DNA of 64,000 nt from Caprimulgus europaeus (GCA_907165065.1 OU015532.1:45292839-45356838); one strand, 5' to 3'; positions 1 through 12,825 are shown, counted from the stretch's first letter. Notes: a model not told the origin generated them from the letters alone. Numbers and translations: made by a program.

Positions 1-2059
1 AGATAACCTTTGTGAGGGCGAAGTTAGCGAGGTGAGGGGTTGGATTCCTCAGCCAGGCATGAAGGGAAACCTTCAGCATTCATTGCTGCTCCAGTGGGAC
101 GAGGTTTGTCTCCTCTTGTTTTGGGGGAATGGCTCCCTGGTTTGTTTTTCTACTCCCCAGTCAGCAGGCTGGGTGACTTCTCTGAATGCTGGCCTCCCAG
201 AGCATGCTTTGTTGACAGTTCATTTAAGGAGATCTGCACAGAGTATTTGCCTTTGAAATCAGTTGAGAAGAGCAGTTACACTGGAGTTTTAGTGAGTGCT
301 ATAGCTCTTCATTTTTATTTTGGAGTTTAAAAAAAGTGACACATGTGGGAAGATGTTTCCAAACCAAGAAATGGGAAGGTTCATTTAGTGTAGTATGAGA
401 AAGGTCAGAAAGGAAGAGAGAAGAATGGAATCAGCCAAATGGAGACTTTGGAAAAAGCTTCTCTCAGTTTCTTGCATTTATAGTTATTATTTAATGAAGA
501 TATTTGTCTCTAATATTTATTTTTAAGGCAAACAAATGTTCCAGGATCCAACATTAAATTGTTGCAAAATCTGAATTTTTTTTCCTCCCTTCTCTAGTAA
601 GGGAAAACCTCAAATCTTCAGTCTGCAGCTTTACCTTCACACAGCTGAAGAACATGGTTATTGCCACGTGTGAAGGGGTCTAGCCTTCACATTTATCAAC
701 CACACCAGTTTGGCACCTCCAAGTACTCTAATTGTATGTCTAATTGTAAGACCACCCCTACACTTTCCTTAGGAGAATTAAGCTCTGGAGATTTGTTGTG
801 TGCTTGTTACTGTATGGCCACACATGAGCTGAGTACAGAGCCATGCAGGCTTTGCACAGCTGTAGCAAAGGTTATGTGCAAAGCTACATAGATCATGAGA
901 TGCTGATGTGGTTTTGCTTATGATTCAGGTTCTGGGATGATGGTGTTCACTTCACTTGCATTTGTTGAGTGTAAATGGCAGTGAAAGCAAGTCTTTGCTG
1001 CAGTAGTTAGCAGTTCCCCAGGTAAACGTGGACTTTCTTCTTCAGGTACCAGGAGCAGTCTTGCCATCGTGGCTTCATGCTTTCTGTGGAATGATTTACT
1101 CTCTCTAAATCAGTCCAGAGGAGACTGGACAGAGGAATTTGCTCCAGCCCAAAATATCTGTGAAGATTTAGGTCTTCAGCTCAATCCTATGGCAGAGTGT
1201 AGATGCTCAGACCAGAGATTACAGTTGTCATCCTTTTTTTTTTTTATTAGGCATAACCCAAAAATAATTTAAGTATATCTTGAGCATAACCTGCATCTCC
1301 ATAACTCTCATAATTTGTAACAAGTGGTACCCAAGCTTCATTCAGGGAGAGCAGCTAAAGAGTGGAACATCAAGTGGAGGCCAGATAGGAAATTCAATTT
1401 TTTAGTCTCTCCCACTACCCTCTAAACCAAACTCCTGCTTGCTTCCACAAGAGGAAGACCCTGGAATACATCCCTGCAATGGCTCCCTCATTCAAGGGAT
1501 GGTCTGGAGCAGGATAACAGCCATGGAGGTTTCCAGACCCTGTCTAGCTTCTAGCTTCATGTTTGGCTGACAGCTCTGGCCCCAGAGCAACCAGCTGATT
1601 CTGCAAGACACAGTGACAACTGCAAAATTCTTTTGCAGACAACACATAAAGGCTATGTTGGTTGTAAGTGGCACATGGTTGCAAGTGGCACATGGTTGCA
1701 AGTGGTTGCCTACTGCATTCTACCAGCTTCTGCTTTATATTGTGGAGAAACAAGTTCCTAGAGCTACCCTGGCTGCATTAGATTATCCAGCTGTTCCATG
1801 CATTGAGGGTCAAAACTGAATGCAGTTCTCGCCGTGCAGGCTGCCCTTGCAAACCAAGCTGCTGGATTTTAGATCAATGATTATGCTACTAAAGTCAATT
1901 ACCAGCCTGTCCCTCTGTGCATGTAGCTGTCTGTCTTCTTTTCTCTACAGAAAGGGAGCTAACACCCCACATATGTTTGCAAAAAGGTTTGTTTAATTAA
2001 GCAAATATTAATTGACATAATGAGAGTTCACTTAGAGTTTCCAGTGGCTTACACACATG
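1..2059. other. Gene-free stretch, mostly unique sequence
   Basis: I see no coding exon or recognisable transposon. Open frames stay below 100 codons (the longest is near 40-330) and show no family motif. The only structure noted is a short 17-bp tandem repeat at 1664-1705 and a run of about twelve T near 1234-1245. Sequence is ordinary, moderately AT-rich vertebrate non-coding DNA. Confidence 0.6.
1664..1705. repeat. Short tandem repeat, 17-bp unit, about 2.5 copies
   Basis: The unit GCAAGTGGCACATGGTT occurs at 1681-1697. It is preceded by a copy with one base change at 1664-1680 and followed by a partial copy. Minor local duplication. Confidence 0.8.
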
Positions 2060-2074
2060 CATATAAAGCTGGGT

Positions 2075-2290
2075 TTTGGAAGAAGCTCTGGCTGAATATC
2101 CCAGGGATCTGGATTCAATTCTCAGCTTTGCCCTAGGCTTTCTGTTTAACCCTAGACAAATCATGCAAGGCCAGAGCTGGAAGGTACCGAGGTATTTGGT
2201 TCCCGAATGATTATCGATTTCTTCTGTAATCAGGGCCAGGATGCCTTTCTGCCTCACTTGTAAAAGGGAGATATCTGAGGATCTCTTCAC
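2075..2290 (+). mobile_element. Ancient MIR-like core SINE
   Basis: Blocks in MIR order are visible. A tRNA-related part around 2095-2125 has a GATTCAATTCT box-B-like core followed by CTCAGCTTTGCC. Then comes a stretch like the MIR 'tgtgacc..gggcaaat' block near 2148-2165, and finally GCCTCACTTGTAAAAGGGAGAT at 2250-2271, matching the MIR 'cctcatctgtaaaatgggga' core. Divergence is high, as expected for a repeat older than the bird-mammal split. Boundaries are approximate and a related amniote core SINE is possible. Confidence 0.6.
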
Positions 2291-4852
2291 ACAGTGAGGC
2301 TGGAGCAGTTGTTCCAAGCAAAGGCTACTTCTGGTTGTGCATCTGTACAGCAGTGAGAGACACCGGGTCTTGGTCTCCTTTGATTTTTCTGGGTATTACT
2401 GTGCTGTGAATAAAAATACCCCTTAGTGCAGAGACTGACTGGTGTGTACCCTGACAAGTTAACACACACTCTATTTATTTGCTTGTTACTTCATTTTGGG
2501 AGTGGATTACTTTTTTTTTTCCTTGGAAAACTTGCTGTATATCCCCCCTAGCTATAATACTGGGCTACAGCTGCAGTGTTGAACAAGGGGAAGATCCCCG
2601 ACCTTTTGTCCTGACCCAATATTAACTGAATGGATTACTTTATTTTAACAAGAGGAAAAGTGATTTTTCCCACTTCCCTCTCTTCCCTTGTATAAGAGTC
2701 ATTGTTTCTCTGCTGAACTCTTCATCTTTTGGTCTCTCTCTTTTTCTCCTCTCCGCTTTTTGCTGAGCCAAATAGTTTTGTTTTTTTCCACGTGACATTC
2801 TGCTCCATTGGTTTAGAGTTTTATTGTTTAAAACCAGTATCCAGCATTCCCAGTAAGCATTAATTATTGACTCAATTATGACACACAATGTTTTCTTGGG
2901 TGAAATGAAAGCCACCATCGTCAGGAATTCATGACCAGCCTTCTCAGCAAGGAACAGTAATCTATGGGGTAGACATTTTGGAAAGATACTTCACTCCATA
3001 AGTCACTGTATTGATTAAAAGCAAAAGGGAGTGAGCTGTGTTAAAGACAAAACATTCTGTAGCCTTTCCAAGTTAATTATTCCACCACAGAGACATTTTA
3101 CCACCCAGGAACTGCACTCACTTTCTTCTTGAATTCTAAAGGAAATGGATTTTCGGTCCCTTTGCGTTGGCTGTCTCCTGAGCTGGGGTGGCCAAGATGA
3201 ACTACAAAAGCTCAACACAAAATGCCAGATGCAGCCCAGAAGGACCTTCTTTGCCACCTGTTGCTTCCTACTTCTTTGCAAAGGCATTTGGGGTGATGAT
3301 GGACCATCCTCAGGTACTCAGCACATCCATCGTGACGTGGGGTTTCCCAGGCTGCTTCTCTATATTGGGAAATGCCTCTCTATCCTATTTTATACTAAAG
3401 TGCTGCAGTCCCTGACTGAGCTGACATGCTCACCCCTGTTTCATCCCTGACCTCCTCAAGCTTCTAGGCTGAAGAAAAAAAGCAGGTGCCACAGCAGGTT
3501 CAAGTTTTTCTTCCTACATCTTTTATCCCCAAAGGGTTTTAAAAAAAGTGGCCGAGCTTCTTCACCAGCAGGGACCTGGCTTGCTGTTCAGTCCCGCTGG
3601 GTTTCAAGCTCTTCTTGCCAGGCTGCCCTGGTGCTGGTTCAAACACATGTCATCACATGCAATATGGACACAATACCCTCATTCCTACGGGCTCCAGGAC
3701 CCAGCAGAAGAAAGCGCAGGCAGAAGATCAAACATGGAAGGAACAGAAGACAGAGGAGCTGCCGTTGCCGTCTGTGTCTGGAACAGAAAAATGAACACAA
3801 GGGAAGAGACAAGGCAGGGGGATAATTACTTTCATCCCAATTTTATTCCCACAATTCCCAACCACTTTTGAAGCCAATTTTCCTTTAATAAAATATACTA
3901 TTAATGACTCAAGTAGAAGCCTTTTGTGCAAGACAATACCCAACTCTCCAGATGGAATTATTTTGTGTTCTGCACAATATACATGGATGTATATTTATAT
4001 ACATAAATTGAGCCGTGAGCATGGCCTCTATTACCCTATTTTGCAAATCGAGTAAGTTATTTCAAAATATGTTTAACATACTTTATTCCTTTGGAACTAA
4101 TTCTTTCATGGCTCTCCCCCCTCTTCCAGCTCTCGCTACCCCCTAAAGAGAAACACAAGCCAAACAGCAACAAGAACTATTTCCCATCATTTCTGGAAGC
4201 CATTCATTTGCTATTTCTGTTCATCAGAGCTTCAGATTGAAGGAATTTAAAGAGCTACTGATGCCTTTTGCTACTTGGCATATATATCCAATATTGTCTT
4301 TCAAGCAGTTTAGACACATCCTTCTTCTCTTTCTTCTTTAACAGCCTGTCAGAGAAATAGGCCTCATTAGTTTATTGTGGGTTTGTGTGTGAAGAAGTTA
4401 TTGAGGGAGTGCCAAGTCAAAAAGTCAAACACAAACTGATTAATTTTCACAATGCACCCCTCTGAGGTGGGGAAGTTCTGACAAATCCGCTGGGTGTTCA
4501 CAGTTATCCCGTGCTCTGCGCACAGAGGCTGGGAGCCATGTGGAGAGCAGAGTGCTGGCATCGCATTCTCTGGTTCCCAAAGCTCATGCTCCAGGCACTG
4601 GGGTTGATGCTGAACCTCGGTGCCCATAGAGAGCTCAGCCCACCAGACTGGTCTCACCTCGGTCGCTTCTTCTTCTCCACCTACTGAATGGAGATACCTG
4701 GTGACAGCCCCTCCTTGGGGTCAGCTTTTTGGGCACAGCAGAATGTACACAACTTAGGAGGGTGACACAATAATTTATCAGCTCACAGAGAAGATAGCTG
4801 GGATTTAATAAGCCATTAGGCTGAGCATTGGTGTGCCCACCACCCTGACAGA
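2291..4852. other. Gene-free stretch
   Basis: No recognisable gene or repeat. Frames reach at most 107 codons (3548-3871) and lack any family signature. 2690-2760 is pyrimidine-rich on the + strand. AT-rich segments lie at 3880-4090. Nothing else seen. Confidence 0.55.
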
Positions 4853-5045
4853 TCATAGAATCATTTGGTTGGAAAAGACCTTTGAGATCATCGAGTCCAA
4901 CCATACCTGTCCACTGCTAAACCAGATGTCTGAGCACCTCATCTACCCATCTTTAAACACCTCCAAGGATGGGGACTCAACCACCTCCCTGGACAGCCCA
5001 TTCCAGTGCCTGAGAACCCTTTCAGTGAGGAAATATTTCCTGACC
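4853..5045 (-). mobile_element. CR1 LINE, 3' fragment
   Basis: Read on the minus strand it ends in the CR1 3' tail. On the + strand it begins ATCATAGAATCATTTGGTTGG and continues through the typical antisense CR1 blocks 'gagtccaacc' and 'ccaccacctccctggacagcc'. Similarity stops after the 'aaatatttcctga' block, so only about 190 bp of 3' end is kept. It belongs with the copy at 41735-42240 in tail type. Confidence 0.9.
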
Positions 5046-6627
5046 AGGCAGGCACCAGCCAGGAGGTTCTGGGTTGGACCCTGCAGCTCCTGGGAACGAC
5101 CTCCTCTGCATAGCTCAGTTGTCATCTTCCACCAGTGCCATTGGCCCTGACAATGCTGACTTCACTTCTCCACCTTACAATTCCTCACAAGCCTCCCTGG
5201 GTCTTTGTTTGCTGTTTTTTGGGGGGGGTTTTTTGACTTTAGGGTTTTATATGTTTCATGGTGGTGCTTTCACTTTTGAATCCTTGAGCTATGTATGATC
5301 CTATCTCTCTCAACCATGCGACCTCTGCCAATAGTTTTACTTTTCTTATCACTCTACAGACATTCCCACAGCTCTTCCTCAGCAGCATGAGACAAGGTTA
5401 TGCCACTGTGTCATAGCAGAGCAGGGCTTTGCTCTTTGATGCAAAGGGGGATTTACAGAGGGTGGCTACAGCAGTTACTTGGGAAGGTCAACAGGAAATG
5501 CCTGGTGGAGCTGGGGTTACAGTCTGGCAGGAGATTGGGCTAGACTGGTGGCTTTTAGCTCAATGAAACTTCCAGAAAAAAAAGTTCATTAGCCACAGTG
5601 GTTCCAGTTTGCAACCAAATACAAATTAGCTTGACCTTTAAGAGTTCTCTCAGCGATTTGTACAGCTGCCCATTGCATTTGCTTGCTTTCTCAGAAGCTG
5701 GAGAAGAGCAGGAGGGAGGAAGGTTTATTTCCCCCAACGGTTTTGTGAAACTCCTTGTCATGCCTTTCAAACCAGCAGTTGTTCCCCTGACCCTAAGCTG
5801 AGAAGCACTGTCCTAAATGATCTCCAAAGGTCCCTTCCAGCACTATTTTCTTTAATTCTAGAAACTGAGAACCTCTTAATTTCTATCACTATTCCACTGC
5901 CACCAGACTGGCAAGTCTTCAGGCTCTCAGGACTATTTCATTCCCCGTTATGCTGACTGGATAGTTGCAGTAAAACAGAATTATTTGTCCAGAAGGGAAT
6001 TATTGTTCCTGCCACAAGAGGTGATTTGAAGGCACAGCTGACACACTCACAGGGGTGAGTGTGATGGCATTTCAACCTTCAAAGACACTTGGAGTTTTCT
6101 CACTCAAAGCTATTTCCAGGTTCCAGAAAGTTCTGCAGGATGAAAGACGAGATCTCCCCCACCACACCTCAAACCCTCTCCCAATGAGCTTCAGATTGTG
6201 TTTCAGTGAAGTTATTCACCCCTCTGTCTTTATCTCTACTTAAATAATTTTCTCCAGTGCAGCAGCTTCTAACAGCATTAAAACAGACACTGAAGCAATA
6301 TTAAGAAGTGATGACAACACACTTGCTTCTACTAACAGCTTCTCTGAGCTGGTCTCACCTTTCTTTGGTGTATAATATATAAATATATATCACACCAGGT
6401 GACTAGGGGGTGAGAGGAGGAGTTATTTCTATGTTTGAGGAACTGACAACCGTAGCCTTCAAGTCACCTGCCTGAAGCTGTGGACCCCAGCCCATGTTTC
6501 CATAGGGTGCCCACCAACACGCTGGTCTGGGAGTGACCACAGGATCATTCAAGTTAGCTTAAAACCTCTATGAAATGGGTCAGATTTGCAGGAGCTGTTT
6601 TTTATGGTAGGGCACCGTGCTGTGGCC
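5046..6627. other. Gene-free stretch with one degenerate CR1 tail
   Basis: Apart from the CR1-like tail at 5805-5868 I recognise nothing. 5215-5235 is a T/G-rich run and 6371-6392 a short alternating A/T palindromic run. No frame looks coding. Confidence 0.5.
5805..5868 (+). mobile_element. Degenerate CR1 3' tail (probable)
   Basis: TGATCTCCAAAGGTCCCTTCC followed by 'agcactattttctttaattct' closely follows the terminal CR1 sequence 'gatgatctccaaaggtcccttccagccctaa..ttctatgattct'. Only the last 60 bp or so is recognisable. A possible further piece, 'gattgggctaga', lies at 5532-5543 and would imply a later insertion between the two parts, but that is uncertain. Confidence 0.5.
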
Positions 6628-7098
6628 ATCACAGAATCACAGAATCACAGAATGTTGGGGATTGGAAGGGACCTCGAAAGCTCATCCAGTCCAATCCCCC
6701 TGCCAGAGCAGGAACACCCAGATGAGATCACACAGGAAGGCGTCCAGGCGGGTCTTGAATGTCTCCAGAGAAGGAGACTCCACAGCCTCCCTGGGCAGCC
6801 TGTCCCAGGGCTCTGTTACCCTCACAGTAAAGAAGTTCTTTCTCAAATCCAAGCAGAACCTCCTGTGTTCCAGCTCACACCCATTGCCCCTTGTCCTATC
6901 ATTGGACACCACTGTGAAGAGCCTGGCTCCATCCTCCTGACACTCACCCTTCAGATATTTATAAACATTAATGAGGTCCCCCCTCAGCCTCCTCTTCTCC
7001 AAGCTAAAGAGCCCCAGCTCCCTCAGCCTTTCCCCATCAGGGAGATGCTCCACTCCCTTCATCATCTTGGTGGCTCTGTGCTGGACTCTCTCAAGCAC
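6628..7098 (-). mobile_element. CR1 LINE 3' part with ORF2 tail (left arm of inverted pair)
   Basis: The + strand starts with three ATCACAGA-type octamers and GTTGGGGATTGGAAGGGACC, the antisense of a CR1 3' end. Read on the minus strand, an open frame of about 138 codons (7098 to 6682) carries the CR1 ORF2 C-terminal hallmarks [26 protein letters not shown] and [14 protein letters not shown]. The copy is 5'-truncated near 7098, as usual for CR1. It is very similar to the oppositely oriented copy at 7647-8149 (about 9 amino-acid differences in the shared frame). No intact reverse-transcriptase core is present, so the element is dead. Confidence 0.95.
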
Positions 7099-7646
7099 TC
7101 GAGGGGCTTTATCTGAAAGATGAAAACAGCATAAATATTAATTTGGGTAAAATCCTGCTCAGACAGGGAGCACAGAGAAGACTGATTTGTATCCTGCTAA
7201 CACCACCCGGCTGCGAGCGGGCAGGGGGACCCCGATACTGTGTGTTCATCAGACCCATCTCAGATCCATGTGGTTGGCTTGACGTCCTCCTGCTGTCAGC
7301 AATCTGGCAGTCCCCTGGGGAGCTGTGGGCTTGCACCATGCAGCTCCAGGGTGACTTTACCATTCAGTTTACACCAGGAAAACACAGTTCCCATGCGTTT
7401 CATGTGCGCTGACTGAGATGTGTTGCACGTGGGCGCGAGGCAGGCGGGATGGAGATGTATAACATTGGATTGATTTAGTGGAAATGAAAATAACCAGACA
7501 TGTGTTAAGCACATTAAAAGTACTGCTGCATATTGGGACCTTGCTTGCTGGTACTGGGTCATCTTTATTTAATTAATTATTTTTTAAAGGAAATTGTCTG
7601 TGTCACTTGGAAGATCAATTTGTAGTAGACCTTCCCTCCATGCCCA
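7099..7646. other. Unique spacer between two inverted CR1 copies
   Basis: About 550 bp without recognised gene or repeat. It becomes the loop if the flanking inverted CR1 copies pair. Short AT-rich run at 7562-7590. Confidence 0.6.
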
Positions 7647-8149
7647 CATTCCAGTTCTGGGCCCCACGGTTCAAGAAGGACAGGGAACTGCTTGAGAGAG
7701 TCCAGCACAGAGCCACCAAGATGATGAAGGGAGTGGAGCATCTCCCTGATGAGGAAAGGCTGAGGGAGCTGGGGCTCTTTAGCTTGGAGAAGAGGAGGCT
7801 GAGGGGGGACCTCATTAATGTTTATAAATATTTGAAGGGTGAGTGTCAGGAGGATGGGGCCAGGCTCTTCACAGTGGTGTCCAGTGATAGGACAAGGGGC
7901 AATGGGTGTGAGCTGGAGCACAGGAGGTTCCACTTAAATTTGAGAAGGAACTTCTTTACTGTGAGGGTGCCAGAGCCCTGGGACAGGCTGCCCAGGGAGG
8001 GTGTGGAGTCTCCTTCTCTGGAGACATTCAAGACCCACCTGGACGCCTTCCTGTGTGATCTCATCTGGGTGTTCCTGCTCTGGCAGGGGGATTGGACTGG
8101 ATGAGCTTTCGAGGTCCCTTCCAATCCCCAACATTCTGTGATTCTGTGA
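7647..8149 (+). mobile_element. CR1 LINE 3' part with ORF2 tail (right arm of inverted pair)
   Basis: The copy starts at 'cattccagttctgggcccc', continues with 'ttcaagaaggacagggaactg' and ends with 'caacattctgtgattctgtgac'. The frame from 7607 to 8104 encodes the CR1 ORF2 C-terminal block, with [18 protein letters not shown] near residues 45-62 and [16 protein letters not shown] further on. It starts about 20-30 bp further 5' in the element than its inverted partner. Being open through the whole remnant and close to the partner sequence, it looks comparatively young. It is 5'-truncated and lacks the catalytic domains. Confidence 0.95.
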
Positions 8150-9700
8150 CACGTAGCTTCATGGGCAAGAATGGCAGATGTTAGAAAAATAGTACAAATC
8201 TACTTTATGGTCAAGATAATGACCCTAACGGTTGCCCTTTGACTCAGGATGGTCAGATCCTGAGTCCCAGGGCAACTTTTGCTGGAGCTTTCACTGACTG
8301 CAGGGCTGGGTCCGATCCCCCTTGTCTGTGCCTCAGCACTGGCGACCCACAGTCCCTCGCCAGTCCCAGCCATCTTCAGAGGAAAAGGACAAGCAGCAGC
8401 CACCTTAATCCAATTTCATCTAAGTATGTAATTAGGGCTGTACATCTGGGATCACTTTTTCTCCCCTTCAAAAGTTAAAAAGCTTTATGAACTAGAGGCA
8501 GGAAGGAGGGTTTGATCCAGCTTTGAGTGTTGAAAAATTCCTCTCATCTCAGCTCAGCCATACAAGGCTCCAGAGGCTTGCACTCGCCATTTGATGGCCC
8601 TGGGGGAAGCCAAAAACTTCTGCAGTCGTCCCAGGGCTGTCTCATTCAAACCATTCCTCTGCTGTCTGGGCACAGGATTTCTGTTTCTCCCTGATCTACT
8701 CTCCTGGCCTTCTTTTGCCAAGGTGGGACACTGTGAGCAGCTGCTCACCTGGGCATCCCACCAGGATCTGGGGTTTTGCCTTCCTCAGGCATTGGTATTT
8801 GGAGACACCTGCTTTATGGGAGATGTTCCCTTGCAATGTTTTGTGCAAAAAGGGACATCTTTGCAATCAACATGTGTCCCTGTTGGCTGTCCATGTATGG
8901 CAGGCTTCAAAAGAAGCTGGATATTTTCAGAGATAGCAGAATTACTCAAAATCTCATACCACTACAGGGAGATTGTCCAGCTCCCTGCTTTAGGAGAGGA
9001 CTTGTTTGGCCTGGCACTCACAGCCACCTTGTGATCTGGGGAAAAATGTTTTAACATTTCTACCTCTTTGTTAAAGTTCATCCAGATGAGCAGTGCTTGT
9101 GAAGGGATGAAAACTTGGGGATGGAGGGAAGAGGCGAAGAGGAAGGAGCAGGGAATGTCGTGCTCTGGATGTAGTGTGGATGTAGGAAGTCTCCAGGCTA
9201 TATATGTGATCCAAGAGGTTTGCCACTTTCCTCCTAGCCTTTCATAAAAGGATCTTTTGCCCTTTGTGTGGCCAGGCATCAGCTGAGAGACTGGAAACTC
9301 CTCAGGAAAAACACGTGTGGATGAGGACATCTGACTACATAGTTGGATATGTGAAAGCAGTAGATTTAACAGGTTCCCACTTATCAATATAATTCAGGGC
9401 TTAAATGTACCATTTACTACTGATAAGTAGGAGAGCACTGAGGGAAGGCAGAGGTTGTCCCATGCTTGCTCAAAGGTGTCTCCTCCTCAACAGCACAGAG
9501 GTCAGGGCACACCGAGGCTGTGTGAGAGAGCTGGGATGGCTTCTCCTGTGGTTGCTCTTGTGCTGAGACCTGGCACATTCACCAGACTTTTGTGTGGAAG
9601 GTTGGTGTGACCACCACCTCCATCACCATTGGCTCACCATCAGCTCCAAATAAGCTCAGAAAAAACTCTTGATTTTAAAATATTACCATGAAGGAAAAAA
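8150..9700. other. Gene-free stretch
   Basis: A 147-codon frame at 8591-9034 and a 141-codon frame on the minus strand at 8962-9387 have no recognisable motif and look like chance frames. No repeat recognised before the AAAAT tract. Confidence 0.5.
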
Positions 9701-9850
9701 TAAAAAATAAATAAAATAAAATAAAATAAAATAAAATAAAATAAAATAAAATAAAATAAAATAAAATAATAAAATAAAATAAAATAAAATAAAATAAAAT
9801 AAAATAAAATAAAATAAAATAAAATAAAATAAAATAAAATAAAATAAAAA
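9701..9850. repeat. (AAAAT)n pentanucleotide microsatellite
   Basis: About 28 units of AAAAT run to 9850 with a single phase slip near 9766-9770. All three minus-strand frames stay open and give artefactual FILF-type peptides. No flanking retroposon was recognised. Confidence 0.97.
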
Positions 9851-12689
9851 TGAGCCAAGCCCACAGCTGGTGTGACACTGTGTTTTCAATGGAGCTGTGC
9901 TAATTTACAGTAGTCTTGTGTCTGACCTTCTTCTGGGGAGCAGTTCAATGTGAAGAGAATGAGGATGGTAGGGGAGTAACCTCAGCCTTTCTTTCCATAT
10001 AAATCACAGAAGAGCAAAGTTGGCAGCTGATGCTGGTCAGAGAAAGCTGCTGGGATTGCACTCAGCGAGAATGTGCCCTTCCACATGAAGATAAAGCTGA
10101 TGGTGCTGTTGTTCTATTGAAGAAGAAACCTGAGGGAAGGGAAGGAATTTCAGCAATGCCAGTAAAAAAAAAACAAAAACCAAGATATTTTAACATTTAG
10201 GAACAGAAAAATCCCACTTTCCTTTTTGAAACAAAGTTTTGCTGAGATTTTTTTTCCAGTTCCTGCTATAGTTTGTATTAAAAAACAGTCATAAAATAGT
10301 AAACAAAATCAATAGTAAGTATTTCAATGAATCCCAAATATATATTTCTGCACAATTTTCTTTCATAGAAAGCTTAACCTGGGAAGGGTTGCTCAGATTT
10401 GGAGTAGAACCAAATTCCCAAATTTTGAACTCTTTAATGAGCAAACATTTCATCCCCTCCACTCACCTATTAGTCAGAAAACTTGGATTTCTTGTAGGAA
10501 AAAGGTGAATTCTGCCTGCTACTTGCTCACTGCTTTTTAGCCTTCCCAAACAACTAAAGATGTCTGCTGTAGTTTTTGTTTGAGACTCCACGACCTCAGT
10601 CCCAGAGAAATTACAAAGAAACTTGTCTGAGCAACTTACACTTACCCACTCTTAAAAAAAAAAATAAAGAAATTCAAATGCACTAAGCAAAGGATTACAA
10701 AATCAGATTTAGAGATAGACCCTGAAGAAACTTATTTGCAGATGGGCTTAAACTGTGGATAATAATACTGACTCACCAGTCTGAACCGCTTTGAGGTCTA
10801 GGGATAAAAGGGTTTATGTTAGGACTAGGTATTATTACATTTTATTGTTAATTTCAAAAGCTGGAAAATGAATAACAAGTAGCAAAGAAAAAAAACCAAA
10901 ACCAACTTTACAAAATCTTTCAGTAAAATTAAGGACTTTTAACCTGATAAATGATCCCAAATGTCAACACTCTGGCATTATGACTGTTTCTCCAGCCCTT
11001 CTTACCTTGCTGGCCCTTTTTTAAACCTCTTCCATGTGGAATGGGTCCAAAAACTGCAGGCACTTGGACTTGAAAATTCATAGGGATTTTCATAACCTAT
11101 TTCCTCTGCTGTAGGTGTTGTCACATCTGACTTTGTTGCTTGTCACCCTGTCAGGGAGAGCCCCTACACACACTCTCACACACACGCTTTCCCTCCTGTA
11201 AGATCTTTTTCCTTAACAGGTAGCACATAGAGCACAAAAAGGGGAGAAAAAAAAAATAGAAAGTATTGGGAAATCAACATCTGGTTCAAATAATTCCTCC
11301 TATTTAAATTTTTACTTAGAGAACTCCCATTGGTACTGAATAATTGAACTCAGTTATTCACAGCTAAAAATCTTGGTAGCACCATTCCTCTCTGGTTTCA
11401 TGTGGTGGATCGTCACACCTACGCTCCTAAAACCTCACAGAGGATTTACGTTGTGGGTACCACACAAGCTCTGGTCCTCTCTGCCTCCTCCTCCTCCTCC
11501 TGCCATGGGTAGACACAAAAAGATGCTGCTTTGCCCCTTCTCCCCCTCCTCTCCTTTATTAGGAGATGTTGAACTCGTAACAAATACACTGCATTTCACC
11601 AACAACAACAAAAAAAGAGTGGTGTAATTAGCCTTGCTTTTTTTGGCCTGCATGTGTGTGGTAAAATGTCTAGTAATAGTTGGCAAGACTTCTACAGGGA
11701 ATGAGATTCCCATGGTTAGATCTAAAGCCCAAATACTTGGAACAAATTAACACCAGCCAAGAAAGTGAGGTTAATTACTGGAACACTTGGAAGAGGAGGT
11801 CTCCCTAGTCTGGAAAAATGCAATACACTATCTGCATGTATGGTATGTGGCCAAGCAGGATCTCTCCCTCTTTTTCTCTCCCTCACTTGCTGCCTTTCCT
11901 TCCTTCCTTCTGTAGACAAACATTAGAGCTGCTGAGAGCAAAGATTTTGTCTTCCTCTGACCTGTTCTTCCATCGGGCCAGTGCCACCGATGGCCTTGGA
12001 AGCTACTCAAAGCTGAGAAACGCAGCCATCAGGGGCTGTCTCTCCTTCTGTCTATGTTTTCTCATTAGTGGTTTTGTGTTGTTGAAAGGCATCTTCATTG
12101 GAGGCCCAGTATTCCAGCAACATGCTGCTTTAATCTAGGGTGGGCACTGAAGCTTTCAAAAACACAGCAGACGACCCAACAGGAGAACAGTCATCTTCCT
12201 TAATATGCTCTTTGGAGAGCAAATCTGTAAATCCTGTAGGCCCCTAAACATCTGCCTTTGGTAAGGTTTTAATGGGGAAAATTTGCCTAGGAACCACATT
12301 GCTGTTGACCTTTGATGCGTGAGGAATGTACACACGCACATGTCTGGCGTGGGGCTGCCTGTTCACCAGAACCTGGGAAATCAAGGATGCACAACCACGT
12401 AGGTGGAAGCTCCAAACTCCACTTGGAGTTACCTGTGCACCTTTAGGAGGGCTCCCTCGTGTGTTTGCATTATTCATGGCACAGCCCTCCATGGCATGAG
12501 GCCATGGCTCTTTGTTTTGTTGCCTTCCATGGGCTGGCCTCAGTTTGTGCTCAGGATGGATACTGTTCACTACAGGAATAGCTATTCAAGATTTGGGGGG
12601 TTGTTTTTTTTTCTTCATTGTTCATTTTGTGACCTCAAGCCTTACTTGACTGCGCACTATTCAGACTCTGCTCTCCAAACAACATCGTT
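9851..12689. other. Gene-free, AT-rich stretch
   Basis: Long A-runs occur at 10164-10190 and 10654-10670. There is a short CA-rich run near 11166-11185 and a CTC repeat around 11484-11500. Frames up to 108 codons are unremarkable. No transposon recognised. Parts of 10250-10440 could be conserved non-coding DNA but nothing in the sequence proves this. Confidence 0.5.
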
Positions 12690-12825
12690 GGGTTTTCTCA
12701 GGGGCTTTTCTATAGCACTCATGACAATAGTATCAAAGTGCCTCATAAAGATTAATTCATCTATTTTTGCTACAGCCCCAGGAGGCAAGTTGGTATTTTC
12801 TTCATTCTCCAAATGTTGAACTGAA
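12690..12825 (-). mobile_element. Ancient MIR/L3-like SINE fragment
   Basis: The segment 'aaagtgcctcataaagattaattcatc' at 12735-12761 is followed by 'ccaggaggcaagttggtattttc' and a degenerate 'ttctccaaatgttgaactgaaagc'. This follows the antisense order of MIR/MIR3 elements: 'aagcgcttcataaat..', 'tgaggtaggtattatt', 'attttacagatggggaaactgaggc'. Strongly diverged, with approximate ends. Confidence 0.55.

Noticed and set aside
2095..2125. tRNA-like box B sequence
   Set aside because: Belongs to a MIR SINE. No cloverleaf or box A at the right distance.
6586..7116. Open frame of 176 codons, + strand
   Set aside because: It is the antisense of a CR1 ORF2 remnant. The sense frame is on the minus strand.
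9640..9889. FILF-rich frames on the minus strand
   Set aside because: Pure translation of the AAAAT microsatellite.
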